DNA of 7,955 nucleotides from CAUZSM01 sp963582685 (GTDB taxonomy: Archaea > Thermoplasmatota > Poseidoniia > Poseidoniales > Thalassarchaeaceae), in assembly GCA_963582685.1 (NCBI GenBank), contig CAUZSM010000075.1:1-7955 (forward strand). Reading direction: 5' to 3'. Both the position numbers and the translations under genes were made by a program. The first letter of the stretch is position 1. Each line of letters starts with the position of its first letter. The notes below the pieces were generated by a model. It was not told where the DNA came from and ran no database searches. It was given only the letters and a program-made list of their open reading frames with translations. Below are positions 1 through 5,861 of this stretch, piece after piece.

Positions 1-1800
1 GAGGCTGTGCTATATACCAGTGGACGTACCTCTAATGAGGCTGCATTCCTCTGGGGTACTTTGGCTCGACAGATTGGTACCAACAATCTTCCAGACTGTT
101 CCAATATGTGTCACGAATCCTCAGGTTATGGGCTGAGCCCGGTCATAGGAATCGGCAAGGGAACTGTCAGGCTCTCTTGTTTTGAGAAGGCCGACCTGGT
201 ACTCGTCATTGGGCAGAATCCCGGCACTAATCATCCACGTATGTTGACTGCACTGGCCAAATGCAAGAGAAATGGGGGCTCAGTTGTCAGTATCAATCCA
301 CTGCAAGAAACAGGTATGCGCCGATTCAAGCATCCGCAAGAAGTAATCCGCCTACTAGGTCGGGGAACCCCGATTGCAGATGACCACTATCCAGTCCGAG
401 TTAACGGTGATTCTGCTCTGCTCAAGGGTGTGGCTAGGGTCTTCCTCAATGAGGGAAGCGCCAATTGGGATTTCATTGACCGTCATACCGAGGGTTTTGA
501 GGCATTCAAGCAAGCGACTGAAGCATCCGATTGGGATGAGATTGTCTCACAAAGTGGTATCAGTCGCGAGAGGATCGAGGAATTGGGTCGGGCTGTTGCC
601 AAATCGAAGCGGATGATTATTTGCTGGGCGATGGGCATCACCCAACATCGCAACTCGGTGTCTACCATTCAAGAGATCGCCAATATATTGCTGATGGGGG
701 GCCATTTTGGCCGTGCGGGTGCTGGTGCGTGTCCGGTACGAGGGCACTCCAACGTGCAAGGCGACCGTACCGTAGGAATTGACCACCGCCCGAGTAGGGA
801 ATTCACTGAGAGCCTAGTAGCCGCCACAGGAATTGATGCTCCACTTGATGGGGGCTATGATGCGGTGAACTTCGTTCGGGCGATGCTCGATGACAAAGTT
901 CGCCTCTATCTGTCAATGGGTGGTAATCTGGTTTCTGCTATGTCGGATACAGAGGAGGTTGCTAGAGGAATACGTAACGTTGACCTCACCGTGCAGATCT
1001 CAACCAAACTCAATCGAAGTCATCTGGTTACGGGTAAACAGGCACTCATCCTTCCTTGCCTTGGTCGCACTGAGGTGGATGCACAGAAATCGGGGGAGCA
1101 ATTTGTTTCTGTCGAAAACAGCATGGGTGTGGTTCACCTCAGCCGGGGCTCGCTACCGCCATCGAGTAGGCACCTCCGTTCAGAGTCTGCCATTGTATGT
1201 GGAATCGGTGCAGCAATATCCCCAGATGGGCCTGTAGACTGGGATGATCTGGTCGAGGATTATGATGGGATTCGCAACTTGATTGAAAAGGTCATTCCGG
1301 GTTTTGATGACTACAACAAGCGTATTCGCAATAAAGGTGGATTCTACCTACCGAATGGACCTAGAGATGGGCCGCACTGGGATACTCCAAGTGGTAAGGC
1401 TCAGTTCACCGTGCACGAACTTCCTGAGCCAGTAGCAACTGGCGGGAGGTTCACCATGATGACCGTGCGCAGCCACGACCAGTACAACACGACAATCTAC
1501 GGCATGGATGACCGTTACAGGGGTGTGTATGGTGCTCGAAGAATTGTCCTGATGAACCCTTCAGACATGGAAAAAATCGGAGTGGAAAAGGGTGATTTGG
1601 TTGACCTGACCAGTCACTGGAAAAGCCGGGATGTAACCGCTAAGAGTTGGAAGGTGGTTCCCTATGACATTCCTACAGGAAACCTCTGCACCTACTTCCC
1701 TGAGGCCAATGTGTTGATTCCGTTGGATAGTGTGGCTGAGGGGTCCAATACCCCTACCTCAAAGTCCGTTGCTGTAAGTGTTGAAGTTAGCAAGGGTTGA
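1..1800 (+). CDS. YdeP/FdhF-like molybdopterin oxidoreductase, alpha subunit (5' end missing)
   Basis: The reading frame is open from base 1 to the TGA at 1798-1800, giving 599 visible residues. The N-terminus lies left of the window; E. coli YdeP is about 760 residues, so roughly 160 are missing. The family binds molybdenum via bis-pyranopterin guanine dinucleotide and is related to formate dehydrogenase FdhF. Visible marks are the CSNMCHESSG segment (bases about 97-126), where Cys-His aligns with the Sec/Cys-His metal site of FdhF, then the family block VIGQNPGTNHPRMLTAL and CPVRGHSNVQGDRTVGI near bases 730-780. A C-terminal dinucleotide-binding domain starts near base 1440 (MTVRSHDQYNTTIYG). 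The metal-ligand position is Cys (TGT, 109-111), not selenocysteine. An N-terminal [4Fe-4S] motif, if any, is outside the window. The substrate is unknown: YdeP is linked to acid resistance in E. coli, and formate oxidation should not be assumed. The family call is strong; the physiological role is open. Confidence 0.93.
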   Translation, partial: EAVLYTSGRTSNEAAFLWGTLARQIGTNNLPDCSNMCHESSGYGLSPVIGIGKGTVRLSCFEKADLVLVIGQNPGTNHPRMLTALAKCKRNGGSVVSINPLQETGMRRFKHPQEVIRLLGRGTPIADDHYPVRVNGDSALLKGVARVFLNEGSANWDFIDRHTEGFEAFKQATEASDWDEIVSQSGISRERIEELGRAVAKSKRMIICWAMGITQHRNSVSTIQEIANILLMGGHFGRAGAGACPVRGHSNVQGDRTVGIDHRPSREFTESLVAATGIDAPLDGGYDAVNFVRAMLDDKVRLYLSMGGNLVSAMSDTEEVARGIRNVDLTVQISTKLNRSHLVTGKQALILPCLGRTEVDAQKSGEQFVSVENSMGVVHLSRGSLPPSSRHLRSESAIVCGIGAAISPDGPVDWDDLVEDYDGIRNLIEKVIPGFDDYNKRIRNKGGFYLPNGPRDGPHWDTPSGKAQFTVHELPEPVATGGRFTMMTVRSHDQYNTTIYGMDDRYRGVYGARRIVLMNPSDMEKIGVEKGDLVDLTSHWKSRDVTAKSWKVVPYDIPTGNLCTYFPEANVLIPLDSVAEGSNTPTSKSVAVSVEVSKG

Positions 1801-1814
1801 AATCATACCCCTAT

Positions 1815-1818
1815 GGAG
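1815..1818 (+). promoter_or_regulatory. Ribosome binding site of the HesB/IscA gene
   Basis: GGAG lies 8 bases before the ATG at 1827. It supports this start over the in-frame TTG at 1797, which overlaps the preceding stop codon, and over the ATG at 1866, which has no comparable site. Confidence 0.6.
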
Positions 1819-1826
1819 ACAATACC

Positions 1827-2216
1827 ATGGAAGCCGAGGACTGTGGTAACACATTCGCTCTTTCGATGGCCGACGATGTCGAGGTGGTGCCTGTAACCAT
1901 CGACGTCACCGAAGATGCGATGGCTGCAATGTCTGGTGCAATGTCGGGCGCTGAGGGTGATGACGTTCTGGTCGTATCTGTGCTCGGTGGCGGCTGCTCC
2001 GGCTTCATGTACGATATGCAGATTCAGTCTCGCCCTGAGGGCGAGGGCTGGCAATTCGTCGAGTGTGATGGTATCTCCGTTGCTGTGCATGACAAGGACA
2101 GCAAGCAACTCTCTGGAATCACCCTCGATTATGTCAACAGCCTGATGGGTGGCGGCTTCAAGGTCGTCAATCCGAACGCGAGCAAGGCCTGTGGTTGTGG
2201 CAAGTCGTTCCGCTGA
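1827..2216 (+). CDS. HesB/IscA/ErpA-type iron-sulfur cluster assembly protein
   Basis: This is a 129-residue A-type carrier that holds or delivers an iron-sulfur cluster (or iron) to target apoproteins in the cytoplasm. The full family signature is present: GGGCSGFMYDMQ with Cys57, and the C-terminal CGCGKSF with Cys122 and Cys124, the three cysteines that bind the cluster. The length is near the usual 105-125 residues. A short N-terminal leader of about 20 residues precedes the core beta domain; the ATG at 1866 would remove 13 of these. The gene follows the molybdopterin oxidoreductase after 26 bases on the same strand, so co-transcription is likely. It may help mature an iron-sulfur cluster in that enzyme, which is inference. 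The sequence does not show whether the protein is closer to IscA, SufA or ErpA. The downstream neighbour is convergent. Confidence 0.93.
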   Translation: MEAEDCGNTFALSMADDVEVVPVTIDVTEDAMAAMSGAMSGAEGDDVLVVSVLGGGCSGFMYDMQIQSRPEGEGWQFVECDGISVAVHDKDSKQLSGITLDYVNSLMGGGFKVVNPNASKACGCGKSFR

Positions 2217-2261
2217 GGGAGCGCACAGGCACTCCGAGCAACTGATGCCGGAAATCTGAAA

Positions 2262-2600
2262 TCATCGGTTGTCGATTCTTGAATGTGCTATTGTAGCGAT
2301 GATTTGATCGAGATGAACTGGGCCGAAACTATGGCTATCCTCACTCGCCGTTGGGTCAGGATTGTCACCCTCTAGAAACAACCGACCATCGGGTAGGAAT
2401 TCACGGAGACGCTTGACCACAGTCACGCTGGGTTTGAGTGGGTGTTTGGCAACAATGATATCACTGACCTCAAGAGGCTGAGAATCGTACTGTTCTGCTA
2501 GTAGTTCATCCCCATCCACATAGGTCGGCCACATACTGTCGCCATGGATGAGGACCCGAATCTGTGTCACAGACTCAACTCGCACGAACCCATGCAACAT
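2262..2600 (-). CDS. sodX: Nickel superoxide dismutase maturation peptidase (SodX, S26/S24-like)
   Basis: This 112-residue serine peptidase of the signal peptidase/LexA-like fold probably trims the SodN propeptide to expose the nickel-binding His. Visible motifs are GDSMWPTY with nucleophile Ser22, VTVVKRL with probable general base Lys63, and the GDNP box (78-81) followed by a Ser/Asp-rich stretch and GPV. The protein is short and has no convincing transmembrane anchor, unlike exported-protein signal peptidases, which fits a cytoplasmic maturation role. The chosen ATG (2600-2598) has AAGGA five bases upstream. It overlaps the 3' end of sodN by 26 bases, so the two are probably translated from one mRNA. 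An in-frame ATG farther upstream (2648) would lie deeper inside sodN. The neighbouring sodN makes the functional call much firmer than the motifs alone, since sodN-sodX is a classic pair. Confidence 0.9.
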   Translation of the reverse strand: MLHGFVRVESVTQIRVLIHGDSMWPTYVDGDELLAEQYDSQPLEVSDIIVAKHPLKPSVTVVKRLREFLPDGRLFLEGDNPDPTASEDSHSFGPVHLDQIIATIAHSRIDNR

Positions 2601-3027
2601 CACGGTCCTTAGCGGACCAGAATATGCCATGGATTTCTTCGATAGCATCCATCAATTCCTGAGCATGGGTGGCACTTACCTCAACCTTGCATGCACTACA
2701 CAACTTGGCGGCCTGCCAGAATACATCGTGGAGGTTTGGAATTGACTCGAGGTGTTGTGGCTTGAAGAAGTCCGTCCAGAGAACAAGAAGTTCCTTCTTG
2801 CACTTCTGCGCTTCCTCCTCCTTTATCGCTGCATAGCGGGACATCGTGTTCAGGTATGCAGCCATAGCAGCGGAATCTCCAGTGTCAGGGCATTCAAGGG
2901 TGAGCATCTTGTTTGTCATCGACTGCACGGCTTCGCCGGCAATGCGGGCACTTGCTGGATCATACACACCACATGGTCCGTCACAATGGGCGCTGGCATC
3001 AATGGTTAGAATTTCATCGTTCGACAT
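2575..3027 (-). CDS. sodN: Nickel-containing superoxide dismutase precursor (SodN)
   Basis: This 150-residue precursor of NiSOD converts superoxide to oxygen and hydrogen peroxide. The decisive mark is HCDGPCGVYDP starting at residue 14, the nickel hook. After removal of the 13-residue propeptide, His14, Cys15 and Cys19 become His1, Cys2 and Cys6, which bind nickel, and Tyr22 becomes the conserved Tyr9. The rest matches the four-helix-bundle body (LWTDFFKPQHLE at 83-94, FWSAK at 136-140). The mature length of about 137 exceeds the roughly 117 of Streptomyces; the extra is partly a Cys-containing loop (LECPDTGD, 44-51) and partly a C-terminal tail. Hook position 4 is Gly where Streptomyces has Leu. 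Mature position 17 is Ala where Streptomyces has a Glu reported to contact His1, while a candidate partner Arg (residue 64) is present. No signal peptide is seen, so the enzyme should be cytoplasmic. The ATG lacks a clear Shine-Dalgarno site, so translation may be leaderless. Confidence 0.96.
   Translation of the reverse strand: MSNDEILTIDASAHCDGPCGVYDPASARIAGEAVQSMTNKMLTLECPDTGDSAAMAAYLNTMSRYAAIKEEEAQKCKKELLVLWTDFFKPQHLESIPNLHDVFWQAAKLCSACKVEVSATHAQELMDAIEEIHGIFWSAKDRDVAWVRAS
2606..2610 (-). promoter_or_regulatory. Ribosome binding site that sets the sodX start
   Basis: AAGGA on the minus strand (TCCTT as printed) lies five bases before the ATG at 2600-2598, inside the 3' end of sodN. It is the best Shine-Dalgarno match among the possible sodX starts. 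Confidence 0.6.
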
Positions 3028-3096
3028 GGGTTTGTGGACTCATCTCGGGCATATCAACATGCGTATGTTGATGAAGCGCAGCCATAGGTCGAGAAC
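3028..3096. promoter_or_regulatory. Divergent promoter region between sodN and the serA-like operon
   Basis: These 69 bases separate two start codons facing away from each other, so both promoters must lie here or run into the genes. An AT-richer patch (ATATCA, 3051-3056) is the only TATA-like element I can see. Read on the minus strand it sits about 25 bases from the sodN ATG, which would fit leaderless archaeal transcription. The + strand gene has only a weak AGGT (3086-3089) as ribosome binding site. Promoter assignment is inference. Confidence 0.45.
3053..3072. repeat. 20-base near-perfect palindrome, candidate operator
   Basis: ATCAACATGCGTATGTTGAT is an inverted repeat in which nine of ten base pairs match; only the G/T pair flanking the central CG breaks symmetry. 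Its centre lies about 35 bases from each of the two divergent start codons. This placement suits a dimeric regulator controlling sodN, the serA-like operon, or both, for example a nickel- or redox-responsive one. It could also form a hairpin in an mRNA leader. No regulator gene is in the window. Confidence 0.5.
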
Positions 3097-4068
3097 ATGG
3101 CCCGTATCGCCGTGACCGATGGGATGGCTGAGGCGGCTGTTACTCGACTTGAGGAGGCAGGCCATGAAGTCGTGCTTGCCCATCACTCAGTGCAGGACCT
3201 TGAGGAGGGGGCTTTGATTGGGTTCGATGCTGTTGTTGTTCGTAGTGCTACCAAGATGACGGCAGGGGTTATTGCAGCGAGTCAGGGTCTGCGACTGATC
3301 GGCAGAGCTGGAGTTGGTGTGGATAACATCGACCTCGCAGCTGCCAGTGCTGCGGGAATCGTAGTATGCAACACGCCGGGCGCAAGCACAGGCAGTGTGG
3401 TGGAACTCACTATCGGACACTTACTCGCAAGCGTACGGCACATCTGCATTGGAGACAGAAATCTCCGAGCAGGTGAGTGGAGCAAGAAGGATTTGACCGG
3501 CACTGAACTTGCTGGCAAACGGCTGGGCTTGATTGGGTTCGGAAGAATTGCTCAGGGTGTCGGGCGAGTTGCGCAGGCACTGGGTATGGAATTGCACTCA
3601 TTTGACCCATATATCCCAGTGGAGATTGCTGAGGCTGCCGGTTGCATGTTGCATGATGATATCGATGACATATTCAGCATCTGTACCCACATCACCGTGC
3701 ACTGCAATCTAACTGATGAGACTCATCATCTGGTGAATGAGGCCAGACTGAATCTAATGACAGGAGTGGGTGCTGATGGTATTCCCTGTGGCAACCATCT
3801 CGTCTCGTGTGCGCGGGGGGGAATAGTCAGTGAGGATTCTGTTGCGTCCGCCTTGCAATCCGGTCAATTGGCCTCGGCGGCCCTCGATGTGTTTGAAAAA
3901 GAGCCAGTTGGCGATTCGCCGCTGCTTTCGCTACCCAACTTCCACGGAACACCACATATCGGCGCGGCCACGCTGGAAGCACAGTCAAGAGTCGGTCTAC
4001 AGATGGCTGATAGTGTCATTTCATTCCTGTCGGGAGGAGAACCCGCATCAGTTGTGAATCCCAATTGA
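3097..4068 (+). CDS. SerA-like D-2-hydroxyacid dehydrogenase (probable D-3-phosphoglycerate dehydrogenase)
   Basis: This 323-residue NAD-dependent dehydrogenase probably oxidises 3-phosphoglycerate to 3-phosphohydroxypyruvate, the first step of serine synthesis. It is the short form, without the C-terminal ACT regulatory domain. Visible are the N-terminal catalytic half (RSATKMTAGVI, RAGVGVDNID at 70-79, NTPGAST), the Rossmann loop GFGRIA (147-152), Asp170 at the end of the second strand favouring NAD, and the catalytic triad Arg240 (CARGG), Glu269 (FEKEP) and His287 (TPHIGA). Two oddities stand out. The third glycine of the usual GxGxxG loop is Ala152. An insertion of about eight or nine residues (around 223-234, VGADGIPCGNH) lies just before the catalytic Arg strand. 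The first ATG after the divergent promoter is used, with a weak AGGT site. It leads a three-gene operon. Other family members act on glyoxylate, hydroxypyruvate or lactate, so the substrate is probable, not proven. Confidence 0.88.
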   Translation: MARIAVTDGMAEAAVTRLEEAGHEVVLAHHSVQDLEEGALIGFDAVVVRSATKMTAGVIAASQGLRLIGRAGVGVDNIDLAAASAAGIVVCNTPGASTGSVVELTIGHLLASVRHICIGDRNLRAGEWSKKDLTGTELAGKRLGLIGFGRIAQGVGRVAQALGMELHSFDPYIPVEIAEAAGCMLHDDIDDIFSICTHITVHCNLTDETHHLVNEARLNLMTGVGADGIPCGNHLVSCARGGIVSEDSVASALQSGQLASAALDVFEKEPVGDSPLLSLPNFHGTPHIGAATLEAQSRVGLQMADSVISFLSGGEPASVVNPN

Positions 4069-4072
4069 GGAG
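4067..4072 (+). promoter_or_regulatory. Ribosome binding site of the SDR gene, overlapping the upstream stop codon
   Basis: GAGGAG overlaps the TGA of the preceding gene and sits 8 bases before the GTG at 4081. It supports the GTG start and points to coupled translation. A nearby ATG at 4073 is out of frame and meets a stop after three codons. Confidence 0.6.
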
Positions 4073-4080
4073 ATGAATCG

Positions 4081-5061
4081 GTGACTGTGCTTGTCAGTGG
4101 CGGCTCAGGCCATGTTGGCGGGAACCTGGTCAGGCAACTGCTCGATGATGGGTATGATGTCCGTTGCCTCGTGCGTAAGGATGTACGGGCACTTGAGGGG
4201 TTAAATGTGGAATATGTCAAGGGTGATTTGACAGATACTTCTACTCTTATTCCAGCAATGAAGGATATTGATGTGGTATTCCATGCAGCCGCTTATGTTG
4301 GAGTTGAGCGAAGCGATATACCCCTCATGGAGAGGATAAACGTCGGCGGCACCAGCGCTATGTGTCAGGCTGCCATTGATGCTGAAGTCGACCGGTTCAT
4401 CCATTTCTCAAGCGTTCACGCATTCAAACAACGGCCGACCAACGAGCCGCTGACTGAATCCCGACCACTACAGCACAGCCCGAGAGCTGCACCCTACGAC
4501 CGTACCAAGGCCGCGGCACAGAAAGTGGTACTCTCTGCTTGCGAAGCCGGTCTTTCTGCTACCATGCTGCACCCTACCGGTGTGATTGGTCCCAATGATT
4601 GGAAGCCAAGCCGAATGGGGCAAGTCTTGATTGACATGTGGAAAGGAAAAATGCCGGTCATCCTCAACACTGGATTCAACTGGGTGGATGTCAGGGACGT
4701 TTGCGCCAGCGCAATTTCTTCTGTGAACAATGGCAAGTCTGGTCAGCACTACATATTGCCCGGCTCATGGGGGTCGATGCGAGAACTTGCCGATGCTGTA
4801 GAAATCAGTGGAGGCGCTAAGGCCTCAAAGTTCAGCGCACCGTTCTTTACTGCCTATGCCGCGCTTCCATTCGCTGCAATTCGCGCGAAATTATCGGGTA
4901 AAAGACCGAGTTTCAGTCGGGGGAGTCTACATGCACTCGCTGTGCAGTGCCGCGACATACCCGGCGACCTAGCTGCGGCAGATCTCAGGCACAAACCCCG
5001 ACCGTTTGAAGATACAATATCTGACACAATGCATTGGATGAAAGAACATGGGACCGTATGA
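4081..5061 (+). CDS. Extended SDR NAD(P)-dependent oxidoreductase/epimerase (3-beta-HSD/DFR-like)
   Basis: This 326-residue extended short-chain dehydrogenase is probably cytoplasmic or membrane-associated. The Rossmann start GGSGHVGG has Gly7, Gly10 and Gly13; GDLTD follows at 48-52 and FHAAAYVGV at 67-75. The active site shows Ser110/Ser111 (HFSSVHAF), Tyr139 and Lys143 (PYDRTKAAA), followed by HPTGVIGPND (164-173) and the WVDVRDV cofactor-side motif (201-207). The pattern is that of dihydroflavonol reductase/3-beta-hydroxysteroid dehydrogenase-like members and of HpnA-type 'epimerases', which oxidise or reduce a ring or chain alcohol. A C-terminal stretch (about 252-270) is hydrophobic and could contact a membrane or a lipid substrate. 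The gene follows the serA-like gene after 12 bases and precedes the 5-alpha-reductase-like gene by 9 bases, so an operon is likely. A sugar-nucleotide epimerase role remains possible. Confidence 0.87.
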   Translation: MTVLVSGGSGHVGGNLVRQLLDDGYDVRCLVRKDVRALEGLNVEYVKGDLTDTSTLIPAMKDIDVVFHAAAYVGVERSDIPLMERINVGGTSAMCQAAIDAEVDRFIHFSSVHAFKQRPTNEPLTESRPLQHSPRAAPYDRTKAAAQKVVLSACEAGLSATMLHPTGVIGPNDWKPSRMGQVLIDMWKGKMPVILNTGFNWVDVRDVCASAISSVNNGKSGQHYILPGSWGSMRELADAVEISGGAKASKFSAPFFTAYAALPFAAIRAKLSGKRPSFSRGSLHALAVQCRDIPGDLAAADLRHKPRPFEDTISDTMHWMKEHGTV

Positions 5062-5070
5062 GATGAAAAT

Positions 5071-5853
5071 ATGCTGATTGATATTGACCAGTATCATCTT
5101 GCCCTGTACATCTGGCTGGGCGTCGCTGCTGCCACATTCCTCTCACTGATGTTTGTCAGAGCCCCCTATGGGCGACACGAGAGACCCGGTTGGGGTGCAC
5201 GAGTCCCAGCAAGACTCGGGTGGGTATTGATGGAATCACCATGCATCATCGTGATGACAGTATTCTTCGCCATCGGCGCTGCAGCATGGGATGTGGCCAA
5301 TGGCCCCGCAATCGTGTTCTACATCATGTGGATGGCTCACTATATCCATCGGTCGTGGGCTTGGCCGCCACGTGCAAAAATTCGCGGTAAGAAAATGCCT
5401 CTATCTCTCGTGTTCATGGCTATTGGATTCAACAGCATCAATTCTTGGCTGAATGCAGAGTGGATGTATGACATTGGACTCTCACAATACACAGTCTCTT
5501 GGTTTTGGTCGCCACAATTCATTGCCGGTGCCATATTGTTTGTCGGTGGTATGACAATCAACATCCAATCTGACGAGATGTTGTTCTCATTGCGTAAGAA
5601 TGGTGACAATGGTGAAGAATACAAGATTCCACAAGGGGGATTCTTCCGTTGGGTTTCCTGCCCTAACTACATGGGTGAAATAATCGAATGGCTGGGATGG
5701 GCAATAATGACATGGTCACTTGCCGGTCTTTCTTTTGCGCTATGGGCCGTGGCTAATCTGGTGCCACGAGCCAGGGCAAATCACATGTGGTATCACGAGG
5801 AATTTGAGGAATATCCAGAGGAACGTAAGGCGCTGATTCCATACCTATGGTAA
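5071..5853 (+). CDS. Steroid 5-alpha-reductase family membrane protein (SRD5A-like)
   Basis: This 260-residue polytopic membrane protein has the length and layout of human SRD5A1/SRD5A2 (259/254). The family reduces the C=C bond of an alpha,beta-unsaturated carbonyl with NADPH: 3-oxo-4-ene steroids, enoyl-CoA (TER) or polyprenal. Conserved blocks run through the whole protein: APYGRHERPGWG (31-42), Glu55 in LMESP, Tyr91 in HYIHR, GMTINIQSDEML (160-171), YKIPQGGFFRWVS (184-196), NYMGEIIEWLGWA (199-211), and the C-terminal FEEYPEERKALIPYLW. Glu55 and Tyr91 match the Glu57 and Tyr91 reported as steroid-contacting in SRD5A2. Hydrophobic segments lie near 8-29, 58-72, 79-92, 110-126, 148-164 and 204-231. 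The ATG is nine bases after the SDR stop, with a weak GAGATGA site. The likeness to eukaryotic enzymes is closer than that of the DUF1295 relatives common in bacteria. The true substrate is unknown; an isoprenoid lipid is plausible in an archaeon. Confidence 0.9.
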   Translation: MLIDIDQYHLALYIWLGVAAATFLSLMFVRAPYGRHERPGWGARVPARLGWVLMESPCIIVMTVFFAIGAAAWDVANGPAIVFYIMWMAHYIHRSWAWPPRAKIRGKKMPLSLVFMAIGFNSINSWLNAEWMYDIGLSQYTVSWFWSPQFIAGAILFVGGMTINIQSDEMLFSLRKNGDNGEEYKIPQGGFFRWVSCPNYMGEIIEWLGWAIMTWSLAGLSFALWAVANLVPRARANHMWYHEEFEEYPEERKALIPYLW

Positions 5854-5861
5854 TTCGAGAT

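Noticed and set aside
109..111. Selenocysteine at the metal site of the molybdopterin enzyme
   Set aside because: The codon is TGT (Cys), not TGA.
1797..1826. TTG at 1797 as the start of the HesB/IscA gene
   Set aside because: It overlaps the preceding stop codon and lacks a Shine-Dalgarno site, while GGAG is correctly placed before the ATG at 1827.
2217..2261. Possible terminator between the convergent HesB/IscA and sodX genes
   Set aside because: I see no clear hairpin and no long T-run in these 45 bases; the short ATTT runs on the minus strand are too weak to call.
2568..2570. GTG at 2570-2568, just after the sodN stop, as an alternative sodX start
   Set aside because: It would avoid the overlap, but no good ribosome binding site precedes it and it trims the strand leading into the GDSM motif. 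It remains a minor possibility.
2601..2648. ATG at 2648-2646 as the sodX start
   Set aside because: It would put 74 bases of overlap into sodN and add 16 residues not typical of the family. The ATG at 2600 has AAGGA at five bases.
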